Positions 16,917 through 23,557 of a DNA stretch of 64,000 nucleotides are shown here, in pieces; positions within the stretch are counted from its first letter, which is position 1; every line of letters begins with the position of its first letter. The stretch is taken from assembly GCA_910584745.1 (NCBI GenBank), contig CAJUDG010000008.1, positions 47,065-111,064 of the forward strand. Direction: 5' to 3'. The notes beneath the pieces were generated by a model. It did no database searches and was not told the DNA's origin. It saw only the letters and a program-made list of their open reading frames with translations. Source of the DNA: an uncultured Eubacteriales bacterium. GTDB taxonomy: Bacteria > Bacillota > Clostridia > Oscillospirales > Acutalibacteraceae. A program made the translations under genes and the position numbers.

Positions 16917-17697
16917 TCTCCAACACCTCCTTTGTCAGCGCGTGATAGGCGGCGGCAACCTTGCCGTTTTTGTCATGGGCGTAAATACTCTTGCCCCTGC
17001 CGCTGGTTTCGGCAGCTCTCACGGAAAAGGGTATTTCCGTCCCGAACACACGGATTTTCTCGCCGTAGTGGGCGCGCAGAGAAGCAATGATTTCCTTTGC
17101 CTCATTGGTGCGGCTGTCTACCATCGTAAAAAGAATCCCGTCGATTTTCAGCTTGGGATTGATCTGCCGCTTGACCTGTGAAATGGAGTGCATAAGCAAA
17201 TCCAGACCCTTTGCCGAGAGAAACGACGGCTGCGACGGTATGATAACGCTGTCCGCTGCCGCAAGTGAGTTCAGCGGCATAATACCGAGCGACGGCATAC
17301 AGTCAATGAGGATATAGTCGTAATGGGGTTTGACCTCACCGAGATATGTCCGCAGCGCCCGTTCACGGTTCATAGCGTTTATGAGCCGGATTTCCATACC
17401 CGACAATGTGATATTTGCAGGCAACAAGTCAACGCCCTCGCCGTGGTGCAGAATACCGTGACCGTCGGGGATAGGGTTATCGTCAACCACCGCCTGCATA
17501 ATGTCCGTAAGGGTAACAGGCAGCTCGTCGGGTTTGGAATAACCGAGGGAGAGCGTCAGAGAAGCCTGTGCGTCTGCGTCGATCAGCAAGACCCGTTTGT
17601 TTTCCTGTGCAAGTCCGATTCCGAGATTGGCGGTCGTTGTGGTTTTACCTACGCCGCCTTTTTGGTTCGTCACCGCTATTACTTTACAGTTCGCCAT
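16873..17697 (-). CDS. parA: ParA-family ATPase (partition)
   Basis: This 274-residue P-loop ATPase has a deviant Walker A, NQKGGVGKTTTTANLG (about 9-24), Walker A' DADAQASLTLSLGY and Walker B LIDCMPSLGIM. It is of the Soj/ParA type without an N-terminal DNA-binding domain. ATG 17697 is preceded by AGGAGG; upstream in-frame starts have no ribosome-binding site. It is co-transcribed and overlapping with parB. The expected role is segregation of the excised element. Confidence 0.94.
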   Translation of the reverse strand: MANCKVIAVTNQKGGVGKTTTTANLGIGLAQENKRVLLIDADAQASLTLSLGYSKPDELPVTLTDIMQAVVDDNPIPDGHGILHHGEGVDLLPANITLSGMEIRLINAMNRERALRTYLGEVKPHYDYILIDCMPSLGIMPLNSLAAADSVIIPSQPSFLSAKGLDLLMHSISQVKRQINPKLKIDGILFTMVDSRTNEAKEIIASLRAHYGEKIRVFGTEIPFSVRAAETSGRGKSIYAHDKNGKVAAAYHALTKEVLEIERKNERFRNDAVR

Positions 17698-17765
17698 TTT
17701 GGGATTTCCTCCTTTACATAGATTTAGCCGCCTGCGGCGTAGCAGACGGCTATGTACGGGTACGA

Positions 17766-17798
17766 AAAAAGCCATCTGCATTTCTGCAAATGGCTTAA
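17766..17798 (-). terminator. Terminator after the right-end excisionase-like gene
   Basis: The minus strand reads AAGCCATTTGCA, short loop, TGCAGATGGCTT, then TTTTTTC. It separates the 17802-18044 gene from parA. Confidence 0.85.
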
Positions 17799-17801
17799 AG
17801 G

Positions 17802-18044
17802 TTAAACCCTCGCTTTGAGCGTCTTACTGTATTTCGCATAATCTTCGCTCAATACATAATCAATCACGCAGGCTTTGGGTATTAGGTATGTACATCTTAT
17901 GTAGAAGTGTTTGACCTTGTTTGCCCGCATTATTTTTCGGGCTGTGCTGTCACCGATACCACCCAGCATTGTTTGAAATTCGGGCAGAGTGACAACATCA
18001 GGATATGAAGCAAAAAGTTTTTCATAGTGTGCGCGTGTTTTCAT
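17802..18044 (-). CDS. Excisionase-like helix-turn-helix protein, right-end paralogue
   Basis: This 80-residue protein resembles the left-end excisionase-like protein: KLFASYPDVVTLPEFQTMLG, then STARKIMRANKVKHF and YLIPKACVIDYVL. ATG 18044 has GAGGT at good spacing; the upstream extension runs through att DNA and is not coding. Two divergent paralogues at opposite ends suggest either different jobs (excision control versus regulation of the parAB transcript) or a composite element assembled from two. Confidence 0.75.
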   Translation of the reverse strand: MKTRAHYEKLFASYPDVVTLPEFQTMLGGIGDSTARKIMRANKVKHFYIRCTYLIPKACVIDYVLSEDYAKYSKTLKARV

Positions 18045-18340
18045 AGCGATACCTCTTTTTTCTGAAAGTATGTTGTCAATGGCAGAAGAATACGCTATAA
18101 TATGTTTGTGATTTATGAATCTATTGCGTGTGCTGTTGTGCTCCGTTTTGGAGTAACATCCCTCCGATGTCCCTCCAAAATCCAAAATTCCCGTCAAAAT
18201 TGAAAAGTGCGGAAATGGCAGACGAAACGGAGCTTTTTTACACATCAGTTTCAAAAGTAGTAGTATTTGCAGGGCTTTTGGTGTCCGTCAACGACCTCCA
18301 TAGGGGGCTGAGTTCGTTTGTATTCCGTGTGAAGCAAATA
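18045..18340. other. Right end of the element with arm-like sites and a tRNA-like remnant
   Basis: ACATCCCTCC (18156-18165) and GATGTCCCTCC (18166-18176) copy the arm-like motifs of the left end. At 18205-18230 GCGGAAATGGCAGACGAAAC resembles the tRNA-Leu D-arm region but cannot fold as a tRNA. No gene is seen. Confidence 0.5.
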
Positions 18341-18350
18341 ACTCAAAATC
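18341..18350. other. Right attachment core (ACTCAAAATC)
   Basis: It is identical to 92-101. To its right the sequence continues directly as the 3' half of the split tRNA-Leu. Confidence 0.75.
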
Positions 18351-18396
18351 CAGTGGTAGCGATACCGTGCGGGTTCGACCCCCGCTTCCGGCACCA
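18351..18396 (+). pseudogene. 3' half of the split tRNA-Leu (CAA)
   Basis: It starts with the 3' strand of the anticodon stem (CAGTGG). It continues with the variable arm and the T arm (GCGGG TTCGACC CCCGC) and ends TTCCGGCACCA. Its acceptor strand pairs fully with GCCGGAA at 61-67 and only poorly with the intact tRNA at 251, so its partner is the 61-101 half about 18 kb away. Confidence 0.88.
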
Positions 18397-18539
18397 GACC
18401 CTAACAGCTCGTAAACCCTTGATTTATCGGGGGTTGCGGGCTTTTCTTTATGCTCTGCACTCTTATGTATCGTCCATCATACATCAGCAGATTTGCTGTT
18501 TTCAGGCTGATTTTAGGAGGGGCATTGGAGGGACATGGA
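18397..18539. repeat. tRNA-downstream repeat, right copy
   Basis: It aligns closely to 338-480, including the AAACCC hairpin (18413-18435) and the paired GGAGGGGCAT/GGAGGGACAT sites (18516-18536). No integrase follows. The copy may be the stump of a second element that used the same tRNA, or the native flank captured by the ICE. Confidence 0.75.
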
Positions 18540-18717
18540 GCGTTAGGTCCGGTCGGTCTTTTTCTCTGTGAAATTTGGCATAAAACTCTCTCATTCCTTT
18601 CAGTTAAAAATATTTTCGGGCAAAAGAAAAGGGCCAGGAATTTCTTCCCGCCCGCTCGAATTTCTTTATTCACCTTTTACTTGCCCTGCTCTTTTGCTCA
18701 ACCACGCCGGTTCGAAT

Positions 18718-18758
18718 CCCGTTTTTGGGGGTGGCATCTCCCAAAACACGGGATTTTT
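18718..18758 (+). terminator. Terminator-like hairpin
   Basis: CCCGTTTTTGGG pairs with CCCAAAACACGGG around GGTGGCATCT, followed by ATTTTTT. The loop-side 17-mer TTTTGGGGGTGGCATCT recurs at 18812-18828. Confidence 0.65.
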
Positions 18759-18785
18759 TACGGCCTTTTTTTTGCCCCTTGAACG

Positions 18786-18817
18786 CCAAAATTCCCCGGA
18801 ATTCCGGGGAATTTTGG
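18786..18817. repeat. Perfect 32-bp palindrome
   Basis: CCAAAATTCCCCGGAA is followed by its exact reverse complement, centred on the EcoRI-like GGAATTCC. It lies between the element flank and the CAU tRNA. It could be a bidirectional terminator, a recombination site or an operator; there is no T-run directly after it. Confidence 0.85.
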
Positions 18818-18845
18818 GGGTGGCATCTGTTAAGATGTGTAAACA

Positions 18846-18922
18846 TGGTGGACCATCAGGGACTCGAACCCCGGACCGACCGGTTATGAGCCGGTTGCTC
18901 TAACCAACTGAGCTAATGGTCC
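18846..18922 (-). tRNA. tRNA with CAU anticodon (Met or lysidine-type Ile2)
   Basis: This 77-nt tRNA with encoded CCA has acceptor stem GGACCAT/ATGGTCC and anticodon loop CTCATAA in stem CCGG/CCGG. The GGACC start and GGCTCATAACC segment resemble Firmicutes tRNA-Ile2 (CAU, modified to lysidine) as well as elongator Met, so the isotype is not settled. A minus-strand promoter (TTGCCA, 17 nt, TATTAT) lies upstream at about 18928-18962. Confidence 0.92.
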
Positions 18923-19009
18923 CCAGTGCTCATATATAATAACACATCCAAACGAAATTGGCAAGTCTTTTTTTAAGAAAGTTTTGCGGAGAAAAATGCG
19001 GGCAAACAT

Positions 19010-19037
19010 TTGACAATCCCACAGGATGTGGTATAAT
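19010..19037 (+). promoter_or_regulatory. Sigma-A promoter of the 19071 gene
   Basis: TTGACA (19010-19015), 16-bp spacer, TATAAT (19032-19037). Confidence 0.85.
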
Positions 19038-19070
19038 AAAAAGACATATTGACTTTGGAGTTGATCTCAT

Positions 19071-19853
19071 TTGGATTTTAACCCTTTTCAGCTGATACAG
19101 ACCGCCCTTGCGGCGGAGCTTGCAAATCAGGGCTTTAAGGAGCCGGAGCCCCTGGAGGACCCGGAGGGACAGGCGGCTCTGTTTGCCGCAGAGCAGGTGG
19201 CTTACAGCCTTTTGTACGACAGGAAGAAAAAGAGCTTTATGCTGCGGTCCACAAACCTTGGGGAGAACGGAAAGCCCGGCGACTGGCGGACCCTGTCCAC
19301 CTGGCTTTTCGACGCGGATTCCGGCGACCGCTCTGACGCGGAGAGCATTATAAACGACTTTCTGGAGATAATCCGGGGCCCGAAGAGGGTGGAGATGGTC
19401 CAGCAGCAGCGCAAGCGCGCCAAGGGCGAGGACCGCAACGTGGACCCCATGTTCTTTATCAACCGGCTGGTGAGCATGTTCCCGGACCTTAAGGAGCCGC
19501 TGAACGAGGAGAAGATAGTCTATGGCCGGGTGCGCTATATCACATTTATAAAGAACCATGCCCTGCCGGAGATGGAGTCCCTTCTGCGAGACTATCCCGA
19601 CAGCGAGCCCGCACATAAGCTCTCGGAGCTTCTGGACGATATGTACAAGAGCGGCGACCTGGACCTTAGGTCTATCGTGACATATGTTGTCATAGACGGC
19701 CTGTCCGGGGAGGGCTTTGACAAGCTCTACGCCCTGATGGGGGAGGAGCTTCAGAAGGTGGCCAAGCCCGCCCGCAGGCTTATCGGCAAGAAGATAAAGC
19801 CCGAGAAGAAAAAGAAACCGGGCAAGAAGGTGGAGGCAAGGCTTGGCAAATAG
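19071..19853 (+). CDS. Conserved hypothetical protein with basic C-terminal tail
   Basis: The protein has 260 residues. TTG 19071 is used, with GGAG about 10 nt upstream and its own promoter. The N-terminal about 110 residues include an aromatic/basic segment (SLLYDRKKKSFMLRSTN) and WRTLSTWLFD. The middle is helical (MFFINRLVSMFPDLKEPLNE), and the last about 30 residues are Lys-rich (IKPEKKKKPGKK). No catalytic motif is visible. The tail suggests contact with nucleic acid or ribosomes, but I do not recognise the family. Confidence 0.8.
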   Translation: MDFNPFQLIQTALAAELANQGFKEPEPLEDPEGQAALFAAEQVAYSLLYDRKKKSFMLRSTNLGENGKPGDWRTLSTWLFDADSGDRSDAESIINDFLEIIRGPKRVEMVQQQRKRAKGEDRNVDPMFFINRLVSMFPDLKEPLNEEKIVYGRVRYITFIKNHALPEMESLLRDYPDSEPAHKLSELLDDMYKSGDLDLRSIVTYVVIDGLSGEGFDKLYALMGEELQKVAKPARRLIGKKIKPEKKKKPGKKVEARLGK

Positions 19854-19886
19854 GCGGGATTTTCCGCAAAAACAGGCCGCGGGGGC

Positions 19887-19915
19887 TTGACATCCCCCCA
19901 TATATATGGTATACT
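19887..19915 (+). promoter_or_regulatory. Strong sigma-A promoter of rpmG-secE-nusG
   Basis: TTGACA (19887-19892), 17-bp spacer, TATACT (19910-19915). The leader to rpmG is about 150 nt and contains two hairpins: TTGGACC/GGTCCAA (19977-19993) and ATACTTG/CAAGTAT (about 20022-20046). Neither has a T-run, so their role is unknown. Confidence 0.88.
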
Positions 19916-20072
19916 TGCTATACCTCGGAGCAGGGCTTTTATTTTTGCGCCCGCTTTTTGAGGGAGGCAAAGATGTTGGACCTGCGGTCCAAATCTGGAC
20001 ATTGGACCCGACGGTTCAAAATACTTGTACCTGACGGTTCAAGTATCAAAAATAAATGGAGGTGCCGATAAA

Positions 20073-20222
20073 ATGCGAGTGAAGATCGTGCTGGCCTGCA
20101 CTGAGTGCAAGCAGAGGAACTATCTTACCAAGAAGAACAAGAAAAACGATCCTGACAGGCTGGAGATGAACAAATACTGCCGGTTCTGCCGGAAGCACAC
20201 CCTGCACAGGGAAACTAAGTAA
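20073..20222 (+). CDS. rpmG: Ribosomal protein L33
   Basis: This 49-residue bL33 of the zinc-binding (C+) type has two cysteine pairs, CTEC (10-13) and CRFC (about 36-39). It forms part of the 50S subunit near the E site. ATG 20073 has GGAGGTG upstream. It is followed by secE and nusG, the classic order in Firmicutes. Confidence 0.97.
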   Translation: MRVKIVLACTECKQRNYLTKKNKKNDPDRLEMNKYCRFCRKHTLHRETK

Positions 20223-20234
20223 GGAGCGGGACAG

Positions 20235-20492
20235 ATGGCGGACAATGAGAAGGGCAAGAAGCCCGAGAACAAGCAGAACCCCAAGTCTATCGCCGCTTTC
20301 GGCCGCAAGGTCGCGAAGTTCGTGAAGGACTGCAGGGGCGAGATCAAGAAGATAGTATGGCCCACGCCGAAGGCCACGTTCAAGAACACGGGCGTCGTGC
20401 TGGTGACCATCATCGTGCTGGGCCTGTTCGTGTTTTTGCTGGACACGGCGTTCATGAACCTTTTGGGGCTCGTGATGAACGTTGCGGCGTAA
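20235..20492 (+). CDS. secE: Preprotein translocase subunit SecE
   Basis: This 85-residue single-pass membrane protein has a polar N-terminus rich in Lys. The family motif FVKDCRGEIKKIVWPTPKAT (about 35-54) precedes one transmembrane helix (about 58-82). With SecY and SecG it forms the protein-conducting channel. It lies 12 bp after rpmG and 64 bp before nusG. Confidence 0.97.
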   Translation: MADNEKGKKPENKQNPKSIAAFGRKVAKFVKDCRGEIKKIVWPTPKATFKNTGVVLVTIIVLGLFVFLLDTAFMNLLGLVMNVAA

Positions 20493-20556
20493 GGCCGCGG
20501 GCTGAGAGATCACTGGAATTTTCACTTTACATTTCACTTTATCTGGAGGGGGATCC

Positions 20557-21078
20557 ATGGCGGACGAAGCAAGATGGTATGTGGTGCATACCTACTCGGG
20601 GTATGAGAACAAGGTGGCATCCAACCTGAAGACGACGGTTGAGAACCGCCAGATGGAGGACCTTATACAGGAGATCCGGGTGCCCACGGAGATGGTGACG
20701 GAGATCACCGAGGACGGGCGGCGCAAAGAGGTCGAGCGCAAGATATTCCCGGGGTATGTGATAGTGAAGATGGTGATGACGGACGAGAGCTGGTACGCCG
20801 TGCGGAACATCCGGGGCTGTACGGGCTTTGTGGGGCCGTCCAGCAAGCCGGTGCCGCTGACGGACCAGGAGGTCGCCAATCTGGGCATTGAGAAGCACGA
20901 GATCGAGGTCAGCTATAAGGTGGGCGACACGGTGAGCATCGTGGGCGGCCCCTTAGAGGGCTTTATCGGCGTTGTCGAGGAGCTGGAGCTGGACAAGAAC
21001 CGCGTGCGGGTGATGGTGTCCATGTTTGGGCGCGACACCCCGGTGGAGCTGGAACTGGACCAGGCGGAGCCGGTTTAA
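20557..21078 (+). CDS. nusG: Transcription termination/antitermination factor NusG
   Basis: This 173-residue protein has an NGN domain (about 1-110, starting WYVVHTYSGYENKVASNL) that binds the RNA polymerase clamp. The C-terminal KOW domain (from YKVGDTVSIVGGPLEGFIG) contacts NusE/S10 or Rho. It has GGAGG upstream and normal length. It is followed by a short ORF and rplK. Confidence 0.97.
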   Translation: MADEARWYVVHTYSGYENKVASNLKTTVENRQMEDLIQEIRVPTEMVTEITEDGRRKEVERKIFPGYVIVKMVMTDESWYAVRNIRGCTGFVGPSSKPVPLTDQEVANLGIEKHEIEVSYKVGDTVSIVGGPLEGFIGVVEELELDKNRVRVMVSMFGRDTPVELELDQAEPV

Positions 21079-21104
21079 GAGAAGCTTTGAAAGGAGCGGG
21101 ACGT

Positions 21105-21248
21105 ATGGACGATGCAGAGCGTCTGATTATTCAGAAAGCGATGGCGTATGATTTGCTCCGGCTTCTGGGAAAAGACGACGACAAGACCTACTCTGTAAAG
21201 GAGCTCAAAGCTATAATCGACGCATACGTTGAAAACTCCGAAACTTAA
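21105..21248 (+). CDS. 47-residue hypothetical protein between nusG and rplK
   Basis: A short ORF with a perfect AAAGGAG site encodes MDDAERLIIQKAMAYDLLRL followed by an acidic/basic helix ending VENSET. It is amphipathic and has no membrane segment. It lies 26 bp after nusG and is followed by a hairpin repeat. I do not recognise a family. The good initiation site and placement in a highly expressed operon argue that it is translated. Confidence 0.6.
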   Translation: MDDAERLIIQKAMAYDLLRLLGKDDDKTYSVKELKAIIDAYVENSET

Positions 21249-21345
21249 AAGTTTCGTCCACCTTTTCAAGAGGTGGTAGAGTTATGCTTCGCATAACTCT
21301 TGGTGTGGGACAGAGTCCCACGACCTTGCCGAAGGCACAAAATGC
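21249..21345 (+). repeat. Composite intergenic hairpin repeat (family B with nested hairpin)
   Basis: TCCACCTTTTCAAGAGGTGG is followed by the inserted hairpin AGAGTTATGC/GCATAACTCT (21278-21300), then GTGGGACAGAGTCCCAC. Related units occur at 25342, 45031, 54908 and 57589. The nested hairpin belongs to the GAGTTTTGC type also seen at 35538, 39923 and 42922. Confidence 0.75.
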
Positions 21346-21455
21346 AATCAAGCAAATAAAGGTTTTCCAGAGGAAAACCTTTACGAAAGTGGGAGGTATC
21401 AGTAAATTTATCCTGCTGACACCGCTTGCACCACAATATTGGAGGTAATAACACA

Positions 21456-21881
<426 letters not shown>

Positions 21882-21899
21882 GGGAAGGGGGAAGCGGAA

Positions 21900-22592
21900 A
21901 TGAAACATGGTAAGAAGTATAGAGAGAGCGCGAAGCTCATAGACCGTCAGAAGCTGTACGATACCGCCGAGGCCCTGGACCTCTGCGTAAAGACCGGCAC
22001 CACCAAGTTCGACGAGACCGTTGAGCTGCACGTGAAGCTGGGCGTTGACGGCCGTCACGCCGACCAGCAGGTGCGCGGGGCCGTGGTGCTGCCCAACGGC
22101 ACCGGCAAGAACGTGCGCGTCCTGGCTATATGCAAGGGCGACAATATAGAGGCCGCCCAGGCCGCCGGAGCCGACTATGTCGGCGCCGAGGAGATGGTGC
22201 AGAAGATACAGTCCGAGGGCTGGATGGACTTTGACGTGGTGGTCACCTCCCCCGACATGATGGGCCTTGTGGGCCGGCTGGGCCGCGTACTGGGTCCCAG
22301 GGGCCTTATGCCCAACCCCAAGGCGGGCACTGTGACCCCCGACATCGCCAAGGCCGTGCAGGACGCCAAGGCCGGTAAGATAGAGTACCGCCTGGACAAG
22401 ACCAACATCATCCACTGCCCCATCGGCAAGGTGAGCTTTGGCGTGGAGAAGCTCAGCGAGAACTTTGACACGCTGATGGACGCCATAGTCAAGGCAAAGC
22501 CCGCCGCCGCCAAGGGCCAGTATGTGCGCAGCTGCACCGTGGCCGCCACTATGGGGCCTGGGGTGAAGATCAATCCGGCGAAGTTTATCTGA
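21900..22592 (+). CDS. rplA: Ribosomal protein L1
   Basis: This 230-residue uL1 has the family signatures VLPNGTGKNVRVLA and GPRGLMPNPKAGTVT. It forms the L1 stalk and is often an autoregulator of rplKA. Two small toxin-antitoxin-like loci lie between it and the L10 leader. Confidence 0.97.
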   Translation: MKHGKKYRESAKLIDRQKLYDTAEALDLCVKTGTTKFDETVELHVKLGVDGRHADQQVRGAVVLPNGTGKNVRVLAICKGDNIEAAQAAGADYVGAEEMVQKIQSEGWMDFDVVVTSPDMMGLVGRLGRVLGPRGLMPNPKAGTVTPDIAKAVQDAKAGKIEYRLDKTNIIHCPIGKVSFGVEKLSENFDTLMDAIVKAKPAAAKGQYVRSCTVAATMGPGVKINPAKFI

Positions 22593-22599
22593 TTTGGGC

Positions 22600-22628
22600 T
22601 TGCATTTTTAGGGCGGCCGTGGTATAAT
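22600..22628 (+). promoter_or_regulatory. Promoter of antitoxin-like RNA 1
   Basis: TTGCAT (22600-22605), exactly 17 bp, TATAAT (22623-22628). It points towards the small ORF on the opposite strand and ends at the shared hairpin, so no protein follows it. Confidence 0.88.
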
Positions 22629-22635
22629 AAAGCTG

Positions 22636-22704
22636 TAAACGGACCCAGTTTATTTTATGCACTAAAGTGCGAACCCCCGGAGGCTAGTCCGGGGGTTCGC
22701 TCGT
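22636..22704 (+). ncRNA. Antitoxin-like RNA 1 (convergent to toxin-like gene 1)
   Basis: A predicted RNA of about 70 nt runs from the 22600 promoter to the hairpin CGAACCCCCGGA/TCCGGGGGTTCG (22670-22700). Bases 22641-22662 (GGACCCAGTTTATTTTATGC, then AC) nearly repeat the plus-strand sequence over the toxin start, 22797-22818. The RNA is thus complementary to the toxin ribosome-binding and start region in two blocks, plus the shared hairpin. This is the layout of RNA II in par-type systems. Confidence 0.75.
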
Positions 22705-22707
22705 TAT

Positions 22708-22809
22708 TTAGGCTCGCTTGTCGTGGTCATCTCCACCGAGCCATTTGCTTATGTAATTTGCCATTACACTCGCTGTGATGGAGATAAAGAAGGTTAGGAC
22801 CCAGTCCAT
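22708..22809 (-). CDS. Fst-like small hydrophobic peptide 1 (type I toxin candidate)
   Basis: A 33-residue peptide, MDWVLTFFISITASVMANYI then SKWLGGDDHDKRA: one membrane helix, a Trp-Leu pair at the membrane edge and a charged tail. Length, WL position and tail resemble the Fst/Ldr toxins (about 33 residues). AAGGAGG lies at good distance. The mRNA leader carries the hairpin at 22830-22848, whose loop CCTCC can pair with the Shine-Dalgarno site, as in par RNA I. Homology is by pattern only. Confidence 0.78.
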   Translation of the reverse strand: MDWVLTFFISITASVMANYISKWLGGDDHDKRA

Positions 22810-22856
22810 TTATATGCACCTCCTTCCTGTTGCCAGGAGGTTCGGCAAGCGTCTAC

Positions 22857-22885
22857 ATTATACCATATAATTCGCCGGTTTGCAA
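22857..22885 (-). promoter_or_regulatory. Promoter of toxin-like gene 1
   Basis: On the minus strand TTGCAA (22885-22880), 17 bp, TATAAT (22862-22857). Confidence 0.88.
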
Positions 22886-23005
22886 TGTGGATTGTGGGAA
22901 ATGGAAAGGCGCTCTCGGTTGGAGAACGTCCTTTTCGGCGGGGCGGAGATATAGGGCGGCCAGTTTGAGGGCCCGGAGAGATTTAAGGGATTTGCAGGGC
23001 GGGGG

Positions 23006-23034
23006 TTGCAATTTGGGAATGAGTGTGATATAAT
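23006..23034 (+). promoter_or_regulatory. Promoter of antitoxin-like RNA 2
   Basis: TTGCAA (23006-23011), 17 bp, TATAAT (23029-23034). Confidence 0.88.
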
Positions 23035-23040
23035 ATAGAC

Positions 23041-23112
23041 ATAAATCCATTATGTTAAATAGCTGCACCAAAAAGGAACCCCCCGGACTTGCGCTCCGGG
23101 GGGTTCCTTTTT
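23041..23112 (+). ncRNA. Antitoxin-like RNA 2
   Basis: A predicted RNA of about 72 nt ends at a perfect 18-bp hairpin, AAAAAGGAACCCCCCGGA / reverse complement (23070-23112), with T-runs both ways. Bases 23046-23059 (TCCATTATGTTAAA) and 23062-23069 (GCTGCACC) repeat the plus-strand sequence over the toxin start (23209-23222 and about 23227-23234). The RNA therefore pairs with the toxin start codon and ribosome-binding site in trans. Confidence 0.8.
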
Positions 23113-23123
23113 GCTATTGTGGC

Positions 23124-23225
23124 TTACTTGCCGTTGTTCTCGTGCTCTTCAAGCCACTTTGTTAGAACATAAACAACCATGTTAGAGAGAAGAGACACGA
23201 TAAAGCTCTCCATTATGTTAAACAT
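23124..23225 (-). CDS. Fst-like small hydrophobic peptide 2 (type I toxin candidate)
   Basis: A 33-residue peptide, MFNIMESFIVSLLSNMVVYV then LTKWLEEHENNGK. It is a paralogue of peptides 1 and 3: same length, one helix, K-W-L at the end of the helix and a charged tail ending NGK. GGGGAGGTG precedes ATG 23225. The leader hairpin at 23244-23262 is identical over 19 nt to that of locus 1 (22830-22848). This is the most complete of the three Fst-like loci. Confidence 0.8.
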   Translation of the reverse strand: MFNIMESFIVSLLSNMVVYVLTKWLEEHENNGK

Positions 23226-23270
23226 ATCTGCACCTCCCCTCTGTTGCCAGGAGGTTCGGCAAGCAACCAC

Positions 23271-23299
23271 ATTATACCATACCATATGCCAAATCACAA
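23271..23299 (-). promoter_or_regulatory. Promoter of toxin-like gene 2
   Basis: On the minus strand TTGTGA (23299-23294), 17 bp, TATAAT (23276-23271). Confidence 0.85.
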
Positions 23300-23335
23300 C
23301 ATAAACTAACAGGGCAAAAACCTTTGCATTAGGTG

Positions 23336-23364
23336 TTGACATTCCCCACAACATATGCTATAAT
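23336..23364 (+). promoter_or_regulatory. Promoter of rplJ-rplL
   Basis: TTGACA (23336-23341), 17 bp, TATAAT (23359-23364). Confidence 0.9.
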
Positions 23365-23371
23365 ATCAAAG

Positions 23372-23557
23372 CTGTCAGACCAAAGACAGCAGGTGCGCCC
23401 GGGGAATCGGGCGCTGAAACGGAGGTTTCCGGCCTGCCGAGGAAAGATTGGCGTTTGATTTTTGGCGCTTTTGCGCCGTTTATCCAGCGTTTTATGCCTT
23501 TCCGCGGCCTTTCCCCGGAAAGGCGTTTTCATTTTATACGTTCGGAGGTGAAAGAAT
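23372..23557 (+). promoter_or_regulatory. L10 leader (autoregulatory mRNA element)
   Basis: The leader contains the L10-leader features AAGACAGCAGGTGCGCCCGG and GGCCTGCCGAGG, which form the kink-turn-containing stem bound by the L10(L12)4 complex. It ends about 10 nt before rplJ with a GC hairpin (CCTTTCCGCGG / CCCCGGAAAGG). It represses rplJL when L10 is in excess. Confidence 0.85.

Larger units (their letters stand above)
102..18350. mobile_element. Degenerate integrative conjugative element inserted in a tRNA-Leu gene
   Basis: The element is bounded by the 10-bp core ACTCAAAATC at 92-101 and 18341-18350. Outside the cores lie the two halves of one tRNA-Leu. The left end holds the integrase and an excisionase-like gene, the right end ParA/ParB and a second excisionase-like gene. 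This layout is typical of Firmicutes ICEs. The interior is AT-richer than the chromosome after 18.8 kb. No relaxase, coupling protein or VirB4-type ATPase is present, and the hydrolase gene is fused to another ICE gene. I infer that the transfer core was deleted and that the element cannot transfer by itself. The boundaries depend on the tRNA reconstruction; the alternative left core at 282-291 is less likely. Confidence 0.8.

Noticed and set aside
18690..18740. GCCGGTTCGAATCCCGTTTTTG looks like a tRNA T arm.
   Set aside because: The stem arms do not pair properly, there is no anticodon arm upstream, and the segment forms a terminator-like hairpin instead.
20008..20050. GACGGTTCAA repeated twice before rpmG, possible regulatory repeat.
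   Set aside because: There are only two short copies within one hairpin region; not enough to call an operator or riboswitch.
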